A program made the position numbers and the translations under genes. DNA of 64,000 nt, from assembly GCA_032622095.1 (NCBI GenBank), contig CP136064.1, positions 134,175,129-134,239,128 on the forward strand, written 5' to 3'. Positions 33,024-45,065 of this stretch are shown in pieces; the first letter of the stretch is position 1, and each line of letters opens with the position of its first letter. Under the pieces are notes generated by a model. The model was not told the origin of the DNA, did no database searches, and worked only from the letters and a program-made list of their open reading frames with translations. This stretch comes from Siphonodentalium dalli (taxonomy: Eukaryota > Mollusca > Scaphopoda > Gadilida > Siphonodentaliidae).

Positions 33024-35255
33024 AATGAAAGTGTCAATGACACTGTAGCTCAACTTGGAAAGGGAATAATTTCATGTTTTACAGTCAATGGAGTGATTAG
33101 GAATGTGGAATGATGAAAGGCCTAGTTATGCAAAGAGTAAAATCCAAGATGGCTGCTGGTGGCCATATTTTTTGGCCGAATGACTCCAAGATGACTCGTT
33201 CCCATCTACATGTCATTGTTAAAATTCATGACAAATTTCACGATGATCCTACCAAAGCTACGACCTGTAGCCCGTGCCAAAGGATTTAGTCATGCAAAGA
33301 GTAAAATCCAAGATGGCTGCTGGCAGACACGTTTTTTGACCGAACAACCCCAAAATTACTCGTTCCCATCCACATGTCAATATTAACAATCATGACAAAT
33401 TTCATAATGATCAGACGAACAGTTCGACCTGTAGCCCATGCTAATGGATTGAATTCTGAAATCCAAAATGGCTGCTGGCGGCCATGTGTTTTGGCCGAAT
33501 GACCCCAAAATGACTCGTTCCAATCTACATGTCATTGTTAACATCCATGACAAATTTCATAATGTCCTGACCAAAGGTGGGACCTGTAGCCTGTGCCAAA
33601 GGATTTAGTCATGCAAAGAGTAAAATCCAAGATGGCTGCTGGCGGCCATGTTTTTTCGCCAAACGACCCCAAAATGACTCGTTCCCATCTACATGTCAAT
33701 ATTAACATCCATGACAAATTTCATAATGATAAGACGAACAGTTCGACCTGTAGCCCGTGCTAATGGATTGATTTTTAAAATCCAAGATGGCCACTGGCAG
33801 CCATGTTTTTTTGCCGAATGACCCCAAAATGACTCGTTCCCATCTGCATGTTAATGTCAACAGCCATGACAAATCTCAAAACGATACGACCAAAGGAACG
33901 ATCTGTAGCCCGTGCCAAAGGATTTAGTCATGCAAAGAGTAAAATACAAGATGGCTGCTGGCGGCCATGTTTTTTGGCCAAATGACCCCAAAATGACCTG
34001 TTCCCATCTACATGAGATTATTAACATACATGACAAATTTCATGATGATCCAACCAAAGCTACGATCTGTAGCCTGTACCAAAATATTTAGTCATGCAAA
34101 GAGTAAAATTCAAGATGGCTGCTGGCAGCCATGTTTTTTGGCCAAACGACCCCAAAATGACTCGTTCCCATCTACATGTCAATATTAATATCCATGACAA
34201 ATTTCATGATGATCAGACAAACAGTATGACCTGTAGCCCGTGCTAATGGACTGAAATTTGAAATCCAAGATGGCCACTGGCGACCATGTTCTTTTGCCGA
34301 ATGACCCCAGAATGACTCGTTCCCATCTACATGTCAAAGTCAATAGCCATGACAAATCTCATAATGATCCGACCAAAGGTACGACCTGTAGCCCGTGCCA
34401 AAGGATTTAGTCATGCAAAGAGTCAAATCCAAGATGGCTGCTGGCGGCCATGTTTTTTGGCCGAACGACCCCAAAATGACTCCCATCTACATGTCAATAT
34501 TAATATCCATGACAAATTTCATGATGATCAGACGAACAGTATGACCTGTAGCCCATGCTAATGGATTGAATATTGAAATCCAAGATGGCCGCTGGCATGT
34601 TTTTTTGCTGAATGACCCCAAAATGACCTGTTCCCATCTACATGAGATTATTAACATACATGACAAATTTCATGATGATCCAACCAAAGCTACGATCTGT
34701 AGCCTGTACCAAAATATTTAGTCATGCAAAGAGTAAAATTCAAGATGGCTGCTGGCAGCCATGTTTTTTGGCCAAACGACCCCAAAATGACTCGTTCCCA
34801 TCTACATGTCAATATTAATATCCATGACAAATTTCATGATGATCAGACAAACAGTATGACCTGTAGCCCGTGCTAATGGACTGAAATTTGAAATCCAAGA
34901 TGGCCACTGGCGACCATGTTCTTTTGCCGAATGACCCCAGAATGACTCGTTCCCATCTACATGTCAAAGTCAATAGCCATGACAAATCTCATAATGATCC
35001 GACCAAAGGTACGACCTGTAGCCCGTGCCAAAGGATTTAGTCATGCAAAGAGTCAAATCCAAGATGGCTGCTGGCGGCCATGTTTTTTGGCCGAACGACC
35101 CCAAAATGACTCCCATCTACATGTCAATATTAATATCCATGACAAATTTCATGATGATCAGACGAACAGTATGACCTGTAGCCCATGCTAATGGATTGAA
35201 TATTGAAATCCAAGATGGCCGCTGGCATGTTTTTTTGCTGAATGACCCCAAAATT
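33024..35255 (+). mobile_element. HINE-like element E5 nested in E4, long core array
   Basis: A second complete left end is inserted in a core (after GACAAATTT). Around thirteen cores follow in alternating types. It is ended at 35255 by the element at 35256. The array includes the exact 630-bp duplication. Confidence 0.8.
33991..35250 (+). repeat. 630-bp tandem duplication of a four-core block
   Basis: Sequence from 33991 repeats from 34621 at a fixed offset of 630, through about 35250. I found no differences in the stretches compared, including identical 76-codon frames at 34331 and 34961. The block equals about four core units. Confidence 0.9.
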
Positions 35256-38200
35256 TTTAGCTAAAAATTACTATAGGGAAGAGTTATGTCCCTGGTCGCA
35301 CCCCTATTTGACCTGGTGAACCCAATGGAACAAATCTTAATCCCAGTCACCCAAGGACTCTCTATACCAAAATGTATGCTAAATATGTCAAATGGTTCTT
35401 GAGAAGATGTTTTAAGAATAACTATTGAGGGAAAGAATTATGTCCCTGGCTCCGACCCTATTTGACCCAGTGATCCAATTCTGAATCAAATCTGAATCCT
35501 AGTCACCCATACCAAATATAAGCTGAATAGGCCTGATGACATTTTAAGAATTACAATGGATGGACAAGTTATGTCCCTGGCTCCGCCCTTATTTGATCCG
35601 GTGATTTAATTTTAACACATCTGTATCACTGTCACCCAAGGACCTTCCATACCAATTATAAGCTAAATAGCCCGATGATTCTTGAGAAGATGTTTTAAGA
35701 ATTACTATGGATGGAAAGAGTTAGGCCCCTTGCTATGCCACTTCTTTTGACCATGTGACCCCCATTTGAACAGAACTGAATCCCAGCCACCTAGGGAATA
35801 TCCACACAAAATATGACTCATATTCTTTATCTCAGGTAAGCTAAGAAAAATGCCTCCTTCTTTCTCATCCAGTTTCCCATATCTAATTGCCTGAGAAAAC
35901 CAGTATTTAGTTTTACTGGCCTAACTGTCAGATTCATCATTCACACTTGGCCTTGGGAGTTTGTTATCATAAGTCATAGGTCATTTATATACAAACTCTC
36001 TAACAGGCAGAGAATTTTAGGGTATTAAATCAATGTGACTTATATATGGTGTTAAGTAAACATTCTGTGATGGCAGGCACCTTCCTCGTATCTCATAGAG
36101 CTCTGAGTATGTACTGTTTGCATGTTCTTGATTTTAGACTGATTTAAACCAAATTTGGTTAAGGGGTCATCTCAAATTATCTCAAAATCAGCCTATTTCC
36201 CGATAGATCCCGATAGCATATATATACAGTTATCCGGAAATTATCGGGAAATGATGCAACGTTTTTCGGGAAATTATCGGAATATTTACTTAGTCTATCG
36301 GGATTCAATCGGAGTTTACTTATTTCGGAGTATCATATTCCGAAAACAACACCGCATGTTGTTTGGAAAGTTTCTGTATCGGGATTACTCGGGACTTTTA
36401 TCGGGATTATATGTTTTATAGGCCTATCTTTATAATTGATTTAATAGTTTCCTAATATGAGAAATCGTCAGTATAAAGTTTTACAGTATCGGGGAACACG
36501 TACCTGTCGCAGAACTATTATGTATACTGTGGTGATCAGTGGGGGCTACGTAAAATATCGGTATTTTACCCGGACAATACACCCCACCCATCGGGAAATC
36601 TTCAAAATCAAGTCGCAGGGAGCATACCCAAATATGTATGCAGTTGTATACTATCTTCAAAGCTTGTGTTTGTAATATGTTTAAATACCTCCGACTTTTA
36701 AATATGGAGGAAATAAAGATATATATTTATGGCAAATGCAAAAGATTTGTATTTATTCGCGAATCGCCGACGACACAATTAATTAATGAGTGCACAATCG
36801 AGTGCTTTAGAAATAAACTGACTGATCTAGGCAGTCATAACATGAGATGTCGTATGTTCAAAATTTAGCCCGATTCCAGGAATTGGGGTCATCAATATTT
36901 ACGTTTCTGGGAACAAAACATGTGTAGGCCCCATATATAATATATGCAGTCATGCGCGAAGTCACTTGATCGTGCCTGTCGTGCTCGAAGAAGACAAATC
37001 ATTATCAAATTTCACACAGCTAGTGAACAGATTTATAAAACAATTTCAAACATGGGACAACTCCTGCTTAAAGAAAGAAAAATATAACTCCACAGTGGAT
37101 TAAACTTTAAGCATGAAATGGGGGGGGGGGTAGATCGATCATGCACGCCGTGAGTATCTACTCTGTTCTCTATCCTTTAGTCAAGAGAATAGAGATTCGT
37201 AACATGACATGGGGGGGGGGGGGGGTCCTGCTGTATATGTATAATTTTAGCATTAACAATTTAGTAGTAATTCCATAGTTTTTTCATGAATCATTTTTTC
37301 TGGTAAATAAAAAGCGTCTATACAGACCTGTGGAACTATGAATGGAAAATTCCATGAAAATCTGCAGTGCAAAAATTATAAATACGCGAAGCAATCATAA
37401 CATTTAACTGACAATAAATGTGTGCATGGGCTGATTTTGTATATACTCTACATTAATTTTGTTTTCTGTAATTACTACTAATTATAAATAGGCTGCATTG
37501 ATTATTTCGATAAGTTGAACATAGCCTAATTATGTTGACAGTGTCAAATGTCACGATTGCATCATCAAGGTCAAGGTAACACGATGCGATTTATTTGTAG
37601 TACCTATATTTCGTCATCTTTTTTCAAAAAGATGTCTTGCTAACTTTTATTTAGTTTGATATCTCAAATGCGCGTACTTTTATCGATATTAATAGCCAGT
37701 CCATCGTTTTAATACGACTTGACAATATTATGTCATATATGACGGGCATGATCGACGCATCGAAATGTGCAGGGATCTATCGATCATAACTGGGTCAAGT
37801 ACGAACATTAGGTGCATATGAGGTTCTCGGAGGGTTAAACAAATTTGTTAGCGCTGATTATTTTGTTCTTGTGTCAAGTTGTGTGATTACTAATGTTCAC
37901 ATTCACTGCGCATTATCACTTAGATAGCCTCCAGTAAATTCGCCAAATTGTGATGTGGAAAATTTAAGAATACGTGCACGTACACGTGCAAGACATGCCA
38001 TTTTCTAAAATAATGATTTAGCGCATTTTGTTATCTTCATTTTAAGAATTACCTTGTCAATTTTACACTGAGTATGATTGATAAAAAAAATACAATGGGA
38101 GAAATTATATTTATTGGCCGTAGTTTTGAGAACAAATTTATTCTTGAATGATGAATCGAAATCCTTGTTTACTAGACACTGATGGCGCCAAAAAAATAAG

Positions 38201-39532
38201 CGCAAATCAGGTGGGGGGAAATCAGCCAAACAATATAGTTCTCAAATATTGTTTAAAGAAAGCTACTTGCTATTGAAAATCAAATATTTGAAGCCAATGT
38301 GTGGTAATTATCGTAATCTTATGGTAATTTATTTGATTTTTATCAAATATATATTTGAATTTTTTCTCACGTTCACTTTGGGACCAGTCTATTGCTAGTG
38401 TCGAGGGATACTACCTTTATAATACTATTCCTTTTTATGTTTCCTTCAGAGCGCTTCTAGGAGATATGTGCTGTATGAATAATATGCAAAAATAATTCAA
38501 TGGACAATTTAATAACTTCGAATCAAAACTTGAAACGTGTCGAGTTTTAATTCTTTTAGACAAGCTTCCAACCCAATAAAAATGTGCTTACGAAGGAAGC
38601 TGTGGGCGAATCCAAAAGTAATGACAACACATTGAACCGGAAACAGAAACAAATATATAAATAAAACAACATGCTCGATTTGTCGTTTATCAAACAAAAC
38701 AGACATAATTGTTCTTGAAATAAATAAGTAAATTATCCAGAATTATCGGAAAGTTATTGGCATTGCTACGTACATTACTTTCGGAAAGTTATCGGGATTT
38801 TTTTTCGGGAAATCAGCGTGTTATCGGAATATTTGGATGCGGTATTGGGATATTTTCGGCAAATGGCGACCGCTCTATCGGGATCTATCGGGAAATTTAG
38901 AAGATAGTATTTGAGTTATCAGGATCCTATCGGGATATTTATCAGGATCCCGATAGTAGTTTTGATATGACCCCTAAGTCACTCTGGTGGATGTTATAAT
39001 GGTGTTATCTTTTTATTTAATTTAAAAGTAAAAAAAAAAAATTAAATTGAGCAAGAAATTAATCTCAATAAAAAAAAATTGTTCGAGAAAAAAAAAACAA
39101 CAAATAATTTTTTATTTTTTTCAAATAATTTTGTTTGTTTGTTGTTTTTTTTAAGAGTTGTGTCCCTGGCTCCTGCCCCTATTTGACCCAGTGACCCCAT
39201 TTTAACAAATATGAGCCCCAGTCACCCAAGGACCCTCCATACCAAATATAAGCTAAATCGGCCCAATAGTTTTTGAGAAGAAGTCATTCTAAGAATTACT
39301 ATGGAGGAATAGAGTTATGACCCTGCTTTCGCAACTATTTGACCCAGTGACCTCATTTTAACAAATCTGAATGTGAGTCACCTAGGGAACATCCACACCA
39401 TATATGAACCCATTCGGTCTTATGGTTCCGAAGAAGATGTTTAAAGAATTGTTGACGGACGGATGGACGGACGGACGGACGAGGAGTGATGACTATAGCT
39501 CCACCGGAGACTTCGTCTCAGGTGAGCTAAAA
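35256..39532. mobile_element. Second HINE-like family (CCCTGGCTCC cores) split by a Harbinger-like element
   Basis: Cores of about 150 bp (GAGTTATGTCCCTGGCTCC, ATTTGACCCAGTGA, CACCCAAGGACC, TATAAGCTAAAT) occur at 35270-35830 and 39140-39420. The right end has a GGACGGACGGAC repeat and a terminal hairpin at about 39497-39528 (GAGACTTCGTCTC within AGCT...AGCT), ending AGCTAAAA. The left end TTTTTAGCT is complementary to it. The interior is interrupted at 36163-38974. It sits inside the first HINE family's array. Confidence 0.65.
36163..38974. mobile_element. PIF/Harbinger-like DNA element, TAA target duplication
   Basis: The ends read inward are GGGGTCATCTCAAA and GGGGTCATATCAAA. TAA flanks both sides (36160-36162, 38975-38977). 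Related repeats elsewhere show the uninterrupted arrangement ATTTGGTT...GTGACTC. Both subterminal regions (36195-36410 and 38735-38960) hold many copies of ATCGGGAAAT / CCCGATAG. The length is 2812 bp with no recognisable transposase; small frames of 60-80 codons have no domain. TAA duplication and GGG ends fit PIF/Harbinger. Confidence 0.7.
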
Positions 39533-39535
39533 ACA

Positions 39536-39884
39536 TTACGGCCTGTAGCCTGTGGTAATATATAGAATTTTAAAATCCAAGATGGCTGCTGGCCATGTTT
39601 TTTTGCCGAATGACCCTAAAATGACTCGTTCCCATTTACATGTCAATATTAACATCCACTACAAATTTCATGATGAATGGATTGATTTTTTAAAATCCAA
39701 GATAGCTGCTGGTGGTAATTTTTTTTGCTGAATGATCCCAAAATGACTCGTTCGCATCTACATGTCAATGTCAACAGCTATGACAAATTCATAATGTCCG
39801 ACCAAAGATATGACCTGTAGCCCATGTTAATGGAAATTGGTGTCAGCCGTCTCCGTGCACACACACGCACACGGATTACGGATT
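39536..39884 (+). repeat. HINE-like cores and truncated right end of the E4 composite
   Basis: About two core units resume after the second family's insertion. They are followed by the GTGCACACACACGCACACGG segment and then LINE sequence. The usual CAATAGCTCAAAC...GAGCTAAAA terminus is missing. Confidence 0.7.
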
Positions 39885-41098
39885 TAACTGAAAAACTTTC
39901 TAGAAATCTAGGTCAGTGAATTTATACCCAGGGATACTGTGAAGACCCTCTATTCCGTACTCATTATTCCACATCTCACCTATTTAAATGCCATTTGGTG
40001 CTCAACAACAAACAAAAAAAACATTGAAAAGATTGAGAAATTACAGAATATTTAGATCCATTACAAAGCTGTCGTATAACAAGAGAAAACAAGACATTTG
40101 GAAGGAGAATAATTTGTTACTGCTGGAGGACATTGGGAACATGCAATTTTTTTTAAATTTTGACATTAATTCCACAAAAAAAACTTCCAAAATCAGAACT
40201 GCCAAAGCTAAGAGTGCAATATCTACCAGAGCTAGATGCCTCTGGAATCAACTGCCATGTGACTGTCAGGAATGAATAGAAACTGATGAAACTTATTCAA
40301 ATTATATAAAAAAAAGTTTCTTATTGACAAATATTCATCTAAAACCTGATATTTCTTTCATAAATGATCTACATTGACACAAGACTGATTTCTAGCCGCG
40401 GCAGTAAATAGATACTTGAATAGAGAGGAAATTTTTATTCTCTGTCATACTATCATTTACATGTAGCATCAATCTACCTTCTCTAGCCGGGTGTCTTCAC
40501 TGCTGAAACTCAATTTGGATAACTTGTATTATTTAACTTGATTTAATTTGAAGCTTGAAAGTTGAATGAAAACCAATCAAATTATTATCTCCAACTCTCC
40601 ATGTAAACATTACAAATTATCAATGTAAATCATAAAAGCACCTTTTTCCTACCAATTATTGATTGATTGTAGACTGAGATTGATAGGGCCTACGACAGAT
40701 CACACTGACATGCCCCCATGGCCTATACTGGCTGCCAAAGGCCAGTTTGGATTATGGGCCCATGTCGGCGAATCAGGTCACAGCATAGGACTTGAATGTA
40801 AATCAACCATATTTTACTCTATTGAAACAGGTGAGAAATGACAATTGATCCCTCCCTCCCTTCACACCCACCCCCATCCCCATCATCCCATTCGATCCCT
40901 GTAATCATTCAACTGCACCTCTTGAACATAAGCACTGCACCTCATGATATACGTGAATACAATGCTATCTGTATATATTATCATAAGGGCCCGGCCTTGA
41001 TAAGTTGAACCTTTGCAAGGTCCTGTTTTTACATTATTATTATTTTTATGACATTTGGTATCAAATAAACTCTAATTGGATCTTGAATCTTGAAACAT
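39885..41098 (+). pseudogene. LINE ORF2 C-terminus and 3' UTR, part 2 of the split copy
   Basis: Conceptual frames continue the LINE protein where 32222 left off: TEKLSRNLG, then the KTLYS/LIIPHLTY-like block, then KAKSAISTRARCLWNQLP near 40210-40260, matching the C-terminus of the LINE at 4218. The 3' UTR shares the layout of that element (AAGGGCCCGGCC..., TATCAAATAAA) and ends in a short ATCTTGA repeat near 41075-41098. The UTR is about 400 bp longer than the sister's, so 40440-40830 may be an extra insertion. Confidence 0.75.
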
Positions 41099-41657
41099 GA
41101 TAAGGGGAGTTGAACAATTTTGCCAACATGAAAAGACACATTTAAAATCAAACTAAATTTTTTCTTTAAACGTCTTTACTTCCTCTTTGTTTTTGACAAG
41201 GAAATCAATATTAATTAGCTTTAATACCAGCCTTTTCAAGATAGTTTTTTCTTGCTAAAATGTGATTATATGATAAAATGGATCTCAAATTCGTCGCAAT
41301 TATAACAAAATTTATTAACCTCGTCCAATAAATTCGTTTCAAACTGTGCTAAAGCTCGACTCGAATTGAATTTAGTGCACTCAGTTAATAATTTGAATAG
41401 AATTGCGACTCATTAGAGATCATCTATATATGATACTTATTTTGATGAGTAAAAAAATATTGTTTTATAGCTGGTGGACAACCAACCACCTCAGCCAATA
41501 TACCTGTAAAAACAAATACAATATATATTGGGGGTGGAGCCTTAATATAAGAAGTTATATATATTCTTACTGAATTACAATGAAATATTATGTCCCGACT
41601 CCGAGTAAATTTACTCACATGATATTGAAACAAAATGGTAATCTATTAAATACAAAC

Positions 41658-43309
41658 CTGCATTCTCAGGCTTATGTTCAGCAACTTTTGCATGAGATTT
41701 GGCCAGAACATCATTTGGATTCTCATTTCTCCTCATTTTCTCTAAGTCAATTTCTCTGGAAATTAACTGTTTTGCAGCATAAGTCAGTGTCTTCCTCTGC
41801 TTCAGCCCAGGAAAACTTGTCAACTCATCTAACTTTGGCTCAAGAATGTAGTTGTATTGACCATCAAGATTCTTCTCCTGTCGGTATGTCATGTTATAAG
41901 CGATCATTATTTGAATAAGGTTCTTTAACTCTTCTTTTTCCCGATTACTGTACAGCTGTGTGTTAATGGGTCGAAGATTGGGCTGAATTATCTCAATAAG
42001 TGGAGATAAAACCTCCATTGACAAAACTTCTATATTTATGTATTTTCTAACGATTGGAGACATTTCTAAAAACATTGAAGTCACTAGGTTCTGACTTTTT
42101 GAAATTTTTGTTTTCATTTCATACTGTTTCTGAGGATACTGGACCTTCATTCCGACAGTTGATGCAAATAGCAAATGGAAGAGAACACTAATGTATGGCA
42201 CATATTTCATCAGAGAGTAGTCTTGCGAGAGTCCTGTGTATTTGTTTATAATATCTACAAATTGAAGCCATTCTGTCGCTGTTGTTAGTGAATGAAGATG
42301 AGGATCTTTACATTTAGCATCCAGGTAATTCTCGTATATACCTTGAGTCACTTTTTCATATTCACCTGCAGCATATGTCATTTGCAAAATATTGTGAAAC
42401 CTCACATTCAGCGATGATTTATTTTTCACAAATTCTGAATTTTCATTTATGTCGAACAAACTGACAAATTTATTATGCATCTGACGAGGCATTTTGAATA
42501 TATCATCCCATAAAGAGAAAAAACTCTTCTGGACATCTTTGTTCCCAATATTAAGTCCCTGTATTACCTTCGTTGTGAGCTCCTTTGACTGACTCTGAAC
42601 AAACTGCAAGGTGTTAAGACATGTCCGAATGTCGTTTCCAGCCTTCGCACATAGTGCCAATAACGTATTGATGTCCGCCCGTATGCTTTCTCGTTTTATG
42701 ATCTCCTGGAGTCTGGATGCTAAGCGAGAAGGTTCAGTTGGTGGAAACGTCAGCACTAAAGCAGATGCCCGAAGCTGCCTCAATGAAGGTGTATAGAGTT
42801 CATTACATATACATATAATTGGTCGTCGCAGGGGCTCTTCTTTCTTTTTACCAGTCTTTGTCTCTCCGCATTTGATGATTGACAGCAGAATGTTAATTGC
42901 AGGTTGAGGAGCACCATCTATTTCATCAATCACAAGACAATTAGGGCGGGGATCCGCTTCAAGAACAGATTTCATCTGAGTTGTTGATTCAATTTTTGTT
43001 TTGAACACATCAGCAGTCCTATCGTCACTAGCATTCATTTCCACAGCATTGTACCCCGCATGATTAGCTATAATGCGTGCTAGTGTAGTTTTGCCCAAAC
43101 CTGGCGGACCACTCAGCATCACTACCTTATGCAGTGGTCGATTAAGCGAATCTAACTCCTCTTCCTCTTGTACATCTAATTGCTTCGACGCTTTCTTCTT
43201 CTTCTCTTTCTTCTTCTTCTCTTTCTTATGCAGCTTTATATCTTTTCCAAAGACGACATAATCCCACAGTCTTATCCAATGTAATAGGGAACGATTGACC
43301 ATCTCTTCA
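41658..43309 (-). CDS. CHTF18: CHTF18 large central exon (AAA+ clamp-loader core)
   Basis: The acceptor GTTTTCAG ends at 43310 and the donor GTTTGTA starts at 41657. The exon of 1652 bp encodes 550 residues. The RFC-box/AAA+ module has Walker A GPPGLGKT (43087-43110), EMNASDDR, Walker B LVIDEID (42916-42936), sensor 1 PIICICN (42802-42819) and SLRQLR, the SRC-like motif. FPPTEPSRLASRLQEI and the NDIRTCLNTLQF helix form the lid. The remainder (collar region) has LRPINTQLYS and NMTYRQEKNLDGQY, matching vertebrate CHTF18. A polylysine-glutamate insert lies just after WDYVVFGKD. One unbroken exon for the whole core is notable beside introns of 17 kb. Confidence 0.95.
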
Positions 43310-43524
43310 CTGAAAACAGATGTAGTTGAATTACTTTATAAGAATATGATAACGGATGTTATTATAGTTGGTTATTTTGCTTTACAGCAAGGTTTTTATT
43401 TAATTTTGGGAATATGGATTTTTTTCCAATGAACCAGACTCTAAAAACTGAAAAGACTTGGACTCCATTGAGCAGGGGTCTTCACCTTGAAATTTCTAAT
43501 TGCACACCACTGATCAATCGCCAA

Positions 43525-43552
43525 CCCCCCCCCCCCCCCCCCCCCCCCCCCC
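43525..43552. repeat. Run of 28 C
   Basis: A homopolymer 215 bp upstream (on the gene's strand) of the CHTF18 central exon. On the transcribed sense strand it is poly(G), with G-quadruplex potential. The true length may differ because such runs are error-prone. Confidence 0.85.
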
Positions 43553-43699
43553 ACCCTAACCAGACAACTAGACCACAGTCCTATGTTCACAAATTGGCTG
43601 AAATTAGATAAACCCTTTTTCAAAATGAGAGATGATGTGAATGTCTTCTGCACCTAAAAACTCTACATACACAATAAGAACTGATGCTCATACAAACTT

Positions 43700-44035
43700 T
43701 TCTCTAAATTGGGTCTAGATATTTTGAAATATATTGAACTGGGAAGATTAATGGTTATCAGTGATTTAAATGCACATATTAACAAGCATGACTTGGATTT
43801 TATACCATATGATGGATGCGAACACTTGCACTCCTTTGTACCAGACAACTACATAGCTGATAGTGTTCACTTGCATCACAATACCGAATTCAAGCAAATC
43901 ACTGAAACATACGGTAAAGAAGTCCTTGATATATGTGTTGGAACTAAATTAAGGATTTTAATTAAATGGCAGAACTTTAGGGGACTCTGCAGGGAAAATT
44001 ACTTTTCGCGGCTACTCTGAAAGCTCAATTGTTGA
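43700..44035 (+). pseudogene. Retroelement endonuclease fragment
   Basis: The frame 43709-44020 has MVISDLNAHI, DSVHLHHNTE and ETYGKEVLDICVGTKLRIL; after a frameshift near 43965 the next frame gives NGRTLGDSAGKITF and SSIVDYCFML. The order (DxNAH, GKxLLDxC, NGRxxGD, SSxVDY) matches the endonuclease domain of non-LTR retrotransposons or related reverse-transcriptase ORFs, of a different family from the LINE at 4-9 kb. Only this domain remains. Confidence 0.65.
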
Positions 44036-44059
44036 TTACTGTTTTATGCTCTGACAACA

Positions 44060-45030
44060 TGTTGAAGGATATATTACACATAGAAATGGGAGAATACAAT
44101 AAAGAAATATATATTATATGACCACTGTTCCTTAAAGGCATGGATGGTCTTCATTGTAGGTTATAATTTAGAAATAACATTTACCAAATTATGAACATTT
44201 CCTCAAGAATATATTAAAGGTATAGTATAATGATAGTATGAATATGATATTATCCACAAAACACACTTTCTGTGAGAGAAAATGCAGTTTGATTGTTGTT
44301 ATGTTTTACGCGAAAAGCACCTTGGTTTCTTTATCAGTAGAGTCACAAAGTTATCTGTAGGTTTCCGGAAATTGTTGGCCAGTGTCGTGAATCTTCCACA
44401 TAAATGACAACCATGTGTTCGGACAAAAACATTCATTGTTCGCTGTATACGAATTATACTTCACATGTCAGATTTATCATAGGCAATCAAAGATTTATCA
44501 AAGGCAATCACCACGTAGCAATGAAAATGTATAATAAACATGCAGAAACAAGAAAGAAATGATACAATGAACACCCTCTGTGCTATTGAGATGACGTACT
44601 ATTGCATAATCTCTTTATTTAGATGTGCATGAATGCATAAATTCCTTATTTGGTGTGTGATGCAAATACGAATTGGATTAGTAAAATTAAATCTCTTTGA
44701 AAAAAAGCAATACTAATTAGGTGCGGCTCATGTCTTCTGTCTGATCATTCCCCAATCATGAGGTAGTAGAGTACATATTAACTGCCAATGGGTAGTATGC
44801 ATCGATTAAAGTGAGACTTGTTGTAATGACATAATTAATTTGATCTCCGCCTAGTTTTTATCATTATGTGATTGCCCGACCCCATCGTAAAACATATCAG
44901 AAAGTAACTAATATAACTAGAGATGGGCTTGTCCCAGATGGGACTATTATTAAGTAATACCCCCCGTATTCAAAATGTTATTTGAGTGAAGTAGCCATTA
45001 CCATATATTGGGCACTGAAATTATGTCAAC
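44060..45030. other. No gene recognised within CHTF18 intron 1
   Basis: AT-rich sequence with no protein-like frame or repeated phrase noticed. A short stretch with CCTAACCCTAAACCCC lies at its end (45037-45065), resembling a few degenerate telomere-type units. Confidence 0.5.
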
Positions 45031-45065
45031 AGGTATCCTAACCCTAAACCCCCTAACCCTAATCA

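Noticed and set aside
34331-35191. Two identical 76-codon ORFs
   Set aside because: They are chance frames in transposon core units; identity is explained by the 630-bp duplication.
30247-35255. Direct-repeat array reminiscent of CRISPR
   Set aside because: Units are about 160 bp without spacers, the genome is animal, and the ends identify a transposon.
40659-40841. 60-codon plus ORF between LINE ORF2 and its 3' end
   Set aside because: Lies in the likely LINE 3' UTR or an insertion in it; no domain or homologue recognised.
45037-45065. Interstitial telomere repeat (CCTAACCCTAA)
   Set aside because: Only a few degenerate units; can arise by chance in C-rich repeat DNA.
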